Origin: Gammaproteobacteria bacterium
GTDB taxonomy: Bacteria; Pseudomonadota; Gammaproteobacteria; Pseudomonadales; Pseudohongiellaceae
Length of the DNA: 56,698 nucleotides
NCBI GenBank assembly: GCA_018698975.1
Contig: JABIPQ010000142.1
Span: 1 to 56,698 of the forward strand
Direction of reading: 5' to 3'
Shown: positions 8,746 through 15,685 of the stretch, one piece after another
Layout: the number at the start of each line of letters is the position of its first letter
Position numbering within the stretch: position 1 is the first letter of the stretch
The notes under the pieces: model-generated
Databases searched by the model: none
What the model was told of the DNA's origin: nothing
The model's input: only the letters and a program-made list of their open reading frames with translations
Position numbers and translations under genes: made by a program

Positions 8746-9654
8746 ATGCAATTCTACCCGCCCGAATATTATGATGATGCAAAAAATGGCTATACCGCCA
8801 TCAAGACACGGCCCCTGGCAAGCGCAATGGGTGCCGAAATTCTGGATGTCGATATTGCCAATATTACCGATGAGCAATTTGAACAGGTCAAGGATGCGTT
8901 GTATCGCTACAAAATGATCTATTTTCGTGGCCAAACCAATATGACTATTGAGGACCAGGAAGCATTAACCCTCAAATTTGGTGATTTTGGCACCGATGCC
9001 TACACAAACGGCATTGAAGGTCATCCCAATGTGCAGCGTTTGATCAAAGAAGCCAGCACCGTGGTAGACTGGATTTTTGGTGATGGCTGGCATACTGACT
9101 CCCCTTTCCTGGAAAGACCGCCGGCAGTCAGCTTATTACAATCACTTGATATCCCCCCCTATGGCGGTGATACCTGGTGGAGTAATGCCGAACTTGCCTA
9201 TGATCTTCTCAGTGACAAAATGAAAAAGGTGATCAGTGATTTAAGAGTTCACATGTCCGCTGCCTGGGTTCTGCAAAATGTCAGCAAAGCAAAACCTGAA
9301 TTAAATGATCTGAGTGTTGGTGAAATTGAATTGACCATGGATCAGCAAAACATGGTGAAGGGTAATTTTCACCCCCTGGTGCGCACTCATCCTGTCACCG
9401 GCAAGAAAAGTCTTTATTGCGACTGTTCCTACAGCATGGGCATTGAAGGAATGACACAGGAAGAATCCAAACCCATCATTGATTTTCTTGGTTGGCATGC
9501 TACCCGCGAAGAGTTTAATTGCCGCTTGCGCTGGGAGCCAAACATGCTGGTGATATGGGATAACCGCTTGTGCCTGCATAAAGCGTTCAACGATTACGAT
9601 GGTTACCGCAGGGAAATGATTCGCACTATTGTGGATGGCGAAATCCCGGCCTGA
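8746..9654 (+). CDS. TauD/TfdA-family Fe(II)/2-oxoglutarate dioxygenase
   Basis: 302 aa. It carries the facial triad expected of the TauD fold: HTD at residues 116-118 (GDGWHTDSPF) and the distal His at 278 in WDNRLCLHKAFNDYDG, followed by Arg residues (RREMIRT) that bind 2-oxoglutarate. The N-terminal MGAEILDVDI and YRYKMIYFRGQ segments are typical. Such enzymes hydroxylate taurine, phenoxyacetates, alkylsulfates or similar acids; the substrate cannot be assigned. A good ribosome site (AAGGACA) precedes ATG 8746. It stands alone, so the context gives no hint of the substrate. Confidence 0.88.
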   Translation: MQFYPPEYYDDAKNGYTAIKTRPLASAMGAEILDVDIANITDEQFEQVKDALYRYKMIYFRGQTNMTIEDQEALTLKFGDFGTDAYTNGIEGHPNVQRLIKEASTVVDWIFGDGWHTDSPFLERPPAVSLLQSLDIPPYGGDTWWSNAELAYDLLSDKMKKVISDLRVHMSAAWVLQNVSKAKPELNDLSVGEIELTMDQQNMVKGNFHPLVRTHPVTGKKSLYCDCSYSMGIEGMTQEESKPIIDFLGWHATREEFNCRLRWEPNMLVIWDNRLCLHKAFNDYDGYRREMIRTIVDGEIPA

Positions 9655-9662
9655 TTCCGCCA

Positions 9663-9705
9663 ATAAATGGGGAAATAAATGGTAAATATATGGGAAATAT
9701 ATGAT
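9663..9705 (+). repeat. short AT-rich direct repeats downstream of dioxygenase gene
   Basis: The segment repeats variants of GGGGAAATAAATGG / TAAATATATGG / GAAATATATGA three times, at about 11-14 bp spacing. The remainder of the 191-bp gap up to 9845 holds no gene or terminator that I can see. It may simply be local tandem duplication. Confidence 0.4.
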
Positions 9706-9845
9706 TGGAGTCAGAGCTAATTTTTAGACGGAATAAATCCCTGTTGAGTCAATGATTCTGCTATTGTGCAGAGAGCGGACTCTGCTGGAGATTCGCAAAT
9801 TTATTTTCAGCAACTTACATCTATTTATACGAACAGGCGCTTTCA

Positions 9846-11240
9846 TTGTCCAGCCCACCCACAACAGGCGATTTACCAAAATCAAAAAAACCTGACCTGC
9901 TTCAGGATCCTGTCGGTCTGACTCTGTATAAAACATCGGTACCCACTGTTATTGGTGCCATCGCCACTATCCTTTATTATCTGGCAGATACCTGGTTTGT
10001 CAGTCTGCTGGGTACCCGCGAACTAGCCGCCCTCGGATTTACCTTCCCCCCGACAATTATGATTATGTATCTAGGCGTCGGACTGGGTATTGGCACCTCC
10101 GCCATGGTGGCCAGGGCCATTGGCGCCAGGAACCTTGAGAACGCCACCGAAATGACATTTGCAGCGGTAGTCTTCGGATTACTGCTGGGCGTATGCCTGA
10201 TCATTCCTGCCTTGTTGAGCATAGATGCTGTTTTTACCTTGCTGGGCGCCGATGAAGAGACACTGGTGCTGATCAGGCAGTTTATGTCTTTCTGGTATCT
10301 GGGTATTCCCTTCCTGCTGATCCAGTTCGCCGGTACTGCCGTCATGCGGGCCAGCGGCAACTCCAGCCTTCAGGGGCGCCTGATGATGTTGGGCGCAGCA
10401 TTGAACGCTATCCTGGACCCCATGCTGATTTTTGGTTTCGGTCCGATACCTGCCTTCGGTATTCGCGGGGCGGCTATTGCGACTGTAATTACCTGGATTT
10501 TTTCCAATGTGTTTATCTGGTATTTCCTGGCTGTTAAGGAACAGATCTTTAAATTTATCTGGCCGGGTCTGCAAAAACTCATTAATGATTGGGCACGCCT
10601 GTTAAGAATTACCTTGCCGGCAGCTCTTGCCAACATGATTACGCCACTGGCGACAGCCGTTATAACCGCGACTCTGGCCCAATATGGTGCCCAGGCTGTG
10701 GCAGGCTTTGGGGTAGTCATGCGTATGGAAGCACTGGTGATGATTGTTGTGCTGGGTATGTCCATGAGCTTACCCCCGTTTATCAGTCAGAATTTTGGTG
10801 CCAATGCCATAGGCCGGGTGAGACAGGGTTTGAAACTTTCTCTGCAATTCGTTCTGGTTTTACAATTTATTTTATATGCCGTTGTCGCGTTGAGTGCGCC
10901 CTGGATCGCGCGTATTTTTTCTTCCGAAGCGGAAGTTATCGACATCATCGTCACTGTATTGCGCATTTTGCCTGCCAGCTATGCTTTCCAGGGCATCGTC
11001 GTTCTTAGTGCCTCCAGCTTTAATGCCTTACATGCTCCACGTAATGCATTGCTCACCAGCCTAATGCGCTTTTTCATTTTTTATGTGCCGCTGGCCTTAC
11101 TCGGTGAAAATATTGCCGGTATTCCCGGCTTGTTCATTGGCGCTGCGATTGGCAACCTGCTCTCTGGTCTGATTATCACCTGGTGGATAAACCGCTATAC
11201 CCTGGCTCTGGAAACCAAGGCCCAGAACCTTACCTACTAA
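9846..11240 (+). CDS. MATE family efflux transporter
   Basis: 464 aa with about 12 membrane segments arranged as two homologous halves. Family features: N-terminal DPVGLTLYKTSVPTVIGAIATILYY region, DTWFVSLLGTRELAALG, and the matching second-half ITATLAQYGAQAVAGFGVVMR. MATE proteins export cationic drugs, dyes or metabolites in exchange for Na+ or H+. The only reasonable start is a TTG at 9846, preceded by ACAGGCG. The gene is isolated from the flanking dioxygenase and PepSY genes. Confidence 0.88.
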   Translation: MSSPPTTGDLPKSKKPDLLQDPVGLTLYKTSVPTVIGAIATILYYLADTWFVSLLGTRELAALGFTFPPTIMIMYLGVGLGIGTSAMVARAIGARNLENATEMTFAAVVFGLLLGVCLIIPALLSIDAVFTLLGADEETLVLIRQFMSFWYLGIPFLLIQFAGTAVMRASGNSSLQGRLMMLGAALNAILDPMLIFGFGPIPAFGIRGAAIATVITWIFSNVFIWYFLAVKEQIFKFIWPGLQKLINDWARLLRITLPAALANMITPLATAVITATLAQYGAQAVAGFGVVMRMEALVMIVVLGMSMSLPPFISQNFGANAIGRVRQGLKLSLQFVLVLQFILYAVVALSAPWIARIFSSEAEVIDIIVTVLRILPASYAFQGIVVLSASSFNALHAPRNALLTSLMRFFIFYVPLALLGENIAGIPGLFIGAAIGNLLSGLIITWWINRYTLALETKAQNLTY

Positions 11241-11272
11241 ACAGCAACCAAGGGTAAGCTTCTTTTCCTTGC

Positions 11273-11310
11273 CTCGTGTCTCGTGTCTCGTGTCTCGTGT
11301 CTCGTGTCTC
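11273..11310 (+). repeat. heptamer tandem array (CTCGTGT)
   Basis: Five perfect CTCGTGT units (11273-11307) plus a partial CTC. Degenerate units (CTCTAGT, CCTTTGT, CTCTTAC) continue in the same 7-bp register to about 11328. It lies between the MATE gene stop and the Fur-like site upstream of the PepSY gene. A third sequence variant of the family seen elsewhere in the window. Confidence 0.88.
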
Positions 11311-11349
11311 TAGTCCTTTGTCTCTTACTCTCTATGCCTGCTTTCATTT

Positions 11350-11368
11350 GATAATGGTTATCATTTAG
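11350..11368. promoter_or_regulatory. candidate Fur box
   Basis: GATAATGGTTATCATTTAG matches the 19-bp Fur consensus (GATAATGATAATCATTATC) at 14 of 19 positions, with the core ATAATGxTxATCATT intact. It lies 46 bp upstream of a PepSY-type iron-regulated membrane protein, a class often under Fur control. Iron-repressed transcription of the downstream gene is therefore likely. Confidence 0.7.
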
Positions 11369-11413
11369 AATAACATTCTTAATTGCATTTCCTTAATAAG
11401 CCGTTGCTACTCA

Positions 11414-12601
11414 ATGTTCCGAAAAGTGTTTTTTTGGTCACATCTGGTTTCAGGTGTTCTTGCCGGTCTGGTCATCCTGATGATGTCCGTGACCGGTGTC
11501 CTGCTCACCTATGAAAGGCAGATTCTGGCATGGGCCGAGCAAAGTGACTTCCTTTCAGACATACAGGGACAAGAACGACTAACTCTCGATCAACTGTTTT
11601 TTATCGCTAAAACAGAATACCCGGACTCCTTCCCTACCTCCATTGTGATCACTAATGATCCTGGTGCCCCGGTGACATTTTCAGCTGGCAGAAGTGGAGG
11701 ATTTAGCCTGAATCCCCTGACAGGAGAAGCAATGGAAACGGGCAGTGAATCGCTGGAACATTTTTTTAGTACTATTACCGGCATTCATCGCTGGTTTAAT
11801 TTGAGCGGCGAGAAGCGCAGCACCGCACGAGCCATTACCGGCGCCAGCAATCTAATCTTCCTGTTTTTAATCTTCAGCGGCTTTTATTTGTGGTTCCCGA
11901 AAATCTGGACCTGGGGCGCATTCAGAATACGTTTTCTGTTCCGTAATACGGCAGGTAAAAGCAAGGCCAGGGATTTCAACTGGCACCATGTGATGGGTTT
12001 CTGGTCAGCGATTCCCCTGATATTCGTCGTGGCAACTGCCAGTGTTTTCTACTATCCCTGGGCCAATAATCTGGTGTATCAGGTTTATGGTGAAGAAGTC
12101 CCAAGGCGCGGTGCAGCGCCAGCACCAGCTATAACATCTGCAATAAATAGTGCCAATCAAGCAACAGGATCTCTACCAGCGAAACAAGCTGATTACCTGT
12201 CACTGCAGGCACTCTATGCCAATGCTGCACACTACCTGGACTCTTCCGGAGACAAATGGCGACAAATCAGCCTGGGTCTTCCCCGCGGAAACAGTCCAAC
12301 GATAAACCTTGCTATTGATCAGGGCAACGGAGGCCAACCCCATCGACGTCATAACATGGTTCTGGACAGGGAAAGTGGTGATATCGCTGCCTGGCAGCCT
12401 TTCTCCAGCCAGTCGCCAGGACGCCAAACGCGCTCCATTGTGCGTTATCTGCACACTGGTGAGGTATTAGGCCTTTGGGGGCAAACCATTGCCGGCCTGG
12501 TTTCATTAACCAGTATATTCATGGTCTGGACCGGACTTGCGCTGGCCTGGCGACGTCTGGTTTCTCCACTTTTCAGGAAAAAAAAGCTTTCAGCAGCTTA
12601 A
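11414..12601 (+). CDS. PepSY-associated TM protein (PiuB-like)
   Basis: A 395-aa inner-membrane protein with four membrane segments: residues 10-35, about 135-160 (LIFLFLIFSGFYLWFP), about 190-215 (IPLIFVVATASVFYYPW) and about 355-380. The order and the motifs SGVLAGLVILMMSVTGVLLTYE, HRWF and FNWHHVMGFW match the PepSY_TM (PiuB, iron-uptake) family. Periplasmic PepSY-like regions lie between the segments. Relatives are tied to siderophore uptake or periplasmic ferric reduction. A Fur-like box lies upstream. The ATG has no strong Shine-Dalgarno. No TonB receptor is adjacent. Confidence 0.88.
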   Translation: MFRKVFFWSHLVSGVLAGLVILMMSVTGVLLTYERQILAWAEQSDFLSDIQGQERLTLDQLFFIAKTEYPDSFPTSIVITNDPGAPVTFSAGRSGGFSLNPLTGEAMETGSESLEHFFSTITGIHRWFNLSGEKRSTARAITGASNLIFLFLIFSGFYLWFPKIWTWGAFRIRFLFRNTAGKSKARDFNWHHVMGFWSAIPLIFVVATASVFYYPWANNLVYQVYGEEVPRRGAAPAPAITSAINSANQATGSLPAKQADYLSLQALYANAAHYLDSSGDKWRQISLGLPRGNSPTINLAIDQGNGGQPHRRHNMVLDRESGDIAAWQPFSSQSPGRQTRSIVRYLHTGEVLGLWGQTIAGLVSLTSIFMVWTGLALAWRRLVSPLFRKKKLSAA

Positions 12602-12676
12602 GCACTTTTTTCATAGTGGTTTTTTGCGGCACGCTTGATTACCATTGCCTGTTTTGAAAATCCGGAAACTTCCTTG

Positions 12677-13108
12677 ATGAGCAGTCGCAGTAATTTCTTT
12701 AAGTCCCTGACAAACCTTTTCATGCTTACACTGACAGTGCCAATTCTGCTTGGGCAATCAGTTCTGGCTCAGGAGAGCATTGAATTTACTGCAGAGCAAG
12801 TTGCTAATGGTGAAGCAATCTATAAGGAAACCTGCCAGATCTGCCATGGTAGCCGCTTAAGTAATGGCCAATTTGGCACCCCGTTGCGCGGCAGTTTTTT
12901 TAAAAACACCTGGAAAGGAAAAACGCTGGGAGCGCTGGTACAAAATACCTACGAAAAGATGCCGCCGGACAATGTCATGTCCATGCCGATGCAACAGTAT
13001 GCCGAAGTCATCTCTTTTATTTTATCCAGGAATGAAATTGAACCTGGGGACACGCCTGTTGAAGGACATCTTGAGACGCTGAATCTAATCCCTCTTCCCT
13101 GGCAGTAA
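12677..13108 (+). CDS. periplasmic class I cytochrome c
   Basis: 143 aa with a cleavable signal (LTLTVPILLGQSVLAQ, cut near residue 31). One haem motif CQICH lies near residue 56, with the probable axial Met in MPPDNVMSMPMQQYAEV. It is a small monohaem electron carrier. ATG 12677 is chosen because the signal peptide then starts properly; an earlier ATG at 12635 adds 14 non-signal residues. Its partner oxidoreductase is not evident. The downstream neighbour is convergent. Confidence 0.85.
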   Translation: MSSRSNFFKSLTNLFMLTLTVPILLGQSVLAQESIEFTAEQVANGEAIYKETCQICHGSRLSNGQFGTPLRGSFFKNTWKGKTLGALVQNTYEKMPPDNVMSMPMQQYAEVISFILSRNEIEPGDTPVEGHLETLNLIPLPWQ

Positions 13109-13123
13109 ATAAAATACTGCCAG
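13099..13123. terminator. hairpin over stop codon between convergent genes
   Basis: CTGGCAGTA and TACTGCCAG form a perfect 9-bp stem with a 7-nt AT loop, overlapping the TAA of the cytochrome gene. The run after it is AAAAC rather than T, so it is at best a weak intrinsic terminator for the plus strand. Confidence 0.4.
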
Positions 13124-13162
13124 AAAACTATTCATCGTCATGAATCAAGAATGTTTCAGCAA

Positions 13163-13549
13163 TTAGTCCCAACGACCAACAATGCTGCCGTCCGCTTTCA
13201 CCGCGCCATCGAACTCTCCCATTGGCGAGCCGCTGACATGTTGACGCATACGCACTTTTACTTCATCGCCAGCTTTAAAGGTTGACGGGTTATAACCCTG
13301 ACGCATAAGAATATTGGGAATCAGCCATTCCACGCTCCATTCGACCTGATCACCATTCTCATCTGCCACCATCACCTGTATCCAGGAATGCGGGTTCTTG
13401 AACTGAAACTCCTTCACCACACCTGAAATTTCAATGGATTCTTCTTCGATCTGACCCACTGTGGAATGATGGGCAAAAGATACCTGCCACCCCATCAGCA
13501 TCAATGTTGCTACTGCGACGGAACCTGTAATTTTCAACAAACTTTTCAT
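13163..13549 (-). CDS. DUF6152 secreted protein
   Basis: 128 aa. A signal peptide of about 26 residues ends SFA|HHS, so the predicted mature protein begins His-His-Ser. The core is GVVKEFQFKNPHSWIQVMV followed by W-rich strands and KAGDEVKVRMR, the DUF6152 pattern. Function is unknown. The mature N-terminal His plus the conserved His in NPH would allow copper binding (inference). ATG 13549 follows GAGGG at good spacing; an upstream ATG at 13588 adds a non-signal extension. It is preceded by the GDTLVIDT-type gene on the same strand, 44 bp apart, probably one operon. Confidence 0.82.
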   Translation of the reverse strand: MKSLLKITGSVAVATLMLMGWQVSFAHHSTVGQIEEESIEISGVVKEFQFKNPHSWIQVMVADENGDQVEWSVEWLIPNILMRQGYNPSTFKAGDEVKVRMRQHVSGSPMGEFDGAVKADGSIVGRWD

Positions 13550-13593
13550 TCTGATAACCCTCAAGGAATATCTTTTAATTATTTTCAAACTGA

Positions 13594-14475
13594 TTAATAG
13601 TTAAGCACTTTGCCGTCTTCATCCAGTATCAGGCTGCGCCCCTGGTCATCAACAATAGCGCGATTATATTCATTACATTCGTAGTCAAAAATGCGCGTGT
13701 TGCCAACATCCTTGTAAAAGCGTTTTTCCACTACCCAGGGCTCAGTCAAGGCCAGCGGATCTTCCAGAGTAATCTCCACCAGTAACAACTCTTCGCCATT
13801 TTCCTGTGTCCGTCGTATACGGGTAGTAGCATGTGCCTGGTCGCTTAACACAAGACCACTGCGATCCAGCACACTGTCCCCATCGCGCCAGCTTTTTAGC
13901 GCCACGGTACTAAACACCAGCGTCTGATTACCCGCTGAGGACTCTCCTTCCCAATGACCCACAGAATGGCCATAAAAATTATGCCAGCGTTGCTCAACCG
14001 GAGGATGCTGTGTTCCGTCGGTATAAATACGCATGGTGGCACGGGTATGTTCCGCAAGAATCCAGGTCTGTTCTGGACGCACGACAAACTCTACAGGAGC
14101 CAAGGCGTTAAAGATGCGCGGGAATCCATGTGAAATACACCGTGTTAAAGGATCTGGAAAAAGTCCTGCATCGCGCAGCGCCAGGTGCTCCTGATAAATG
14201 GATTCCCATTCATCGTTATAAGGAGGATGTGCCCGGGTTCCCAGACCACTGACTCCAGCCCCCGGTGTAGCCGGATCGGCAGGTTGACCATTCAGGGTCC
14301 AGGTACCACGATCAAAAACAGTACCACCACGACGCGACCAGGTACCGCTCCAGTCAGGCAGATCTTCAAAGGCTGGAAGATCTGCAGCAACAGCGCCATT
14401 CAAATTAATAAGTGATAGCAGAAAAATGGAAATTCCGAAAACCCGTGGTACAGACTTGTATTGAATGCTTCTCAT
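13594..14475 (-). CDS. secreted protein, GDTLVIDT-like family
   Basis: 293 aa with a signal peptide (SIFLLSLINLNGAVA). N-terminal mature part DWSGTWSRRGG; C-terminal half has GHSVGHWEGE...NQTLVFST, then a beta-rich part with ITLEDPLALTEPW and a final ECNEYNRA. Related proteins in this window (22446, 23600, 33723, 40607) share the W-x-G-D/E-x-L pattern and the 'EDP...TEPW' strand. I know no function for it. ATG 14475 has a GGAG 7 bp upstream; the open frame to 14577 lacks a signal-like start. Likely co-transcribed with the DUF6152 gene. Confidence 0.7.
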   Translation of the reverse strand: MRSIQYKSVPRVFGISIFLLSLINLNGAVAADLPAFEDLPDWSGTWSRRGGTVFDRGTWTLNGQPADPATPGAGVSGLGTRAHPPYNDEWESIYQEHLALRDAGLFPDPLTRCISHGFPRIFNALAPVEFVVRPEQTWILAEHTRATMRIYTDGTQHPPVEQRWHNFYGHSVGHWEGESSAGNQTLVFSTVALKSWRDGDSVLDRSGLVLSDQAHATTRIRRTQENGEELLLVEITLEDPLALTEPWVVEKRFYKDVGNTRIFDYECNEYNRAIVDDQGRSLILDEDGKVLNY

Positions 14476-14707
14476 ATCTACTCCAGAAAAATTTAGCTCT
14501 GTAATCCTATAACAAACCCTAGGTATTGATAAAGGGATAGAATTTTGCTGATGTCGCAGCCAAAGGCGTTCACTCATAAACGAAGTATAAACTTATCAAT
14601 TGATAGCATTTTTCGGCTTGATTGGTTAACTTATGAATATCGATTACCGGCATATTTCCTTGCCAGTAATTATGACTTTTCTTTTTTTGAAATATCAGCA
14701 CCCTACT

Positions 14708-15685
14708 ATGGCATTGTCATTAAACACCAGGCATCGAACAAGTAGTCAGCCGTCACTGAAGCGGCGCAAATTGTTACAGTTAACGGCCCTCGGGGCAGTG
14801 CTGGAAACAAGCCCCTTGCCTGGATTTGCCCAGGCGGCACAAGCCATTAATCTTGAGATCCGTACCCTCGCTGAAAACCTGTTTCTGCTAACCGGTGCTG
14901 GTACTAATATAGTTGCACTTAGCACCCCTGAGGGCCTCCTTCTTACCGATGGCGGTGCTGCGGAATTTAGTGAACAGCTTTTTAATGAAGCAAGTACCCT
15001 CTCGACTACCGGCACTATCAAAACCCTGATCAATACCAATTGGCGCCATGAACACAGCGCTCTAAACGAAATCGTCGGCTCTACACTCACAGAAATTATT
15101 GCTCATGAAAATACGCGTCTGTGGATGAGCAATACCTTCACTGTAGACTGGGAGAACCGACACTACACACCAAGACCTGAACATGCCCTGCCCACCCGCA
15201 CCTTCTATGAAACTGATGCGATTGAAACCGGCATTGAAACTGTCGAACTTGGCGTGCTACCCAGGGCGCATACCGACGGGGATATTTATGTGTTTTTCCG
15301 TAGTGCTAATATCCTGGTAGTGAGCGACTTGCTAGCTGTAAATAGCTGGCCAGTGATTGACTACAGTACCGGCGGCTGGATTGGCGGCATGCTCGATGCC
15401 AGTGAAGCCATTCTTGCTCTGGCTGAAGAACAGACCCTTATCATTCCAGCAAATGGCGAGCCGCAGCGCCGCAGCGCCGTAATAGCGCAGCGCGATATGT
15501 GCCAGGATATTCTGGCTAAGGTGGAAATTGCCTATTCTGAAGCAAAAAGCTTTGAGGAGTTTTTGACGACCAATCCGACACAGGCTTATAACGCCGACCG
15601 TGGCGACCCTGAACTATTTCTGCTGCAAGTCTGGAAAGGACTGGTAAATCATATTCGCTACACCCGGGATGTTTATTTCGTATGA
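14708..15685 (+). CDS. Tat-exported MBL-fold protein with degenerate metal site
   Basis: 325 aa. RRKLLQLTALG near residue 19 is a twin-arginine signal. The fold follows quinoprotein-relay-type metallo-beta-lactamase proteins: GAGTNIVAL, LLLTDGG, NTNWRHEHSALNE, AHTDGDIYVFF, STGGWIGG. The canonical HxHxDH is replaced by N-W-R-H-E-H, so the first metal site is probably lost; the later His in AHTDGD is kept. It overlaps the DUF1592 gene by 4 bp (ATGA). Upstream in-frame starts exist at 14633 and 14672. It has a paralogue at 46063. Function is unknown. Confidence 0.75.
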   Translation: MALSLNTRHRTSSQPSLKRRKLLQLTALGAVLETSPLPGFAQAAQAINLEIRTLAENLFLLTGAGTNIVALSTPEGLLLTDGGAAEFSEQLFNEASTLSTTGTIKTLINTNWRHEHSALNEIVGSTLTEIIAHENTRLWMSNTFTVDWENRHYTPRPEHALPTRTFYETDAIETGIETVELGVLPRAHTDGDIYVFFRSANILVVSDLLAVNSWPVIDYSTGGWIGGMLDASEAILALAEEQTLIIPANGEPQRRSAVIAQRDMCQDILAKVEIAYSEAKSFEEFLTTNPTQAYNADRGDPELFLLQVWKGLVNHIRYTRDVYFV

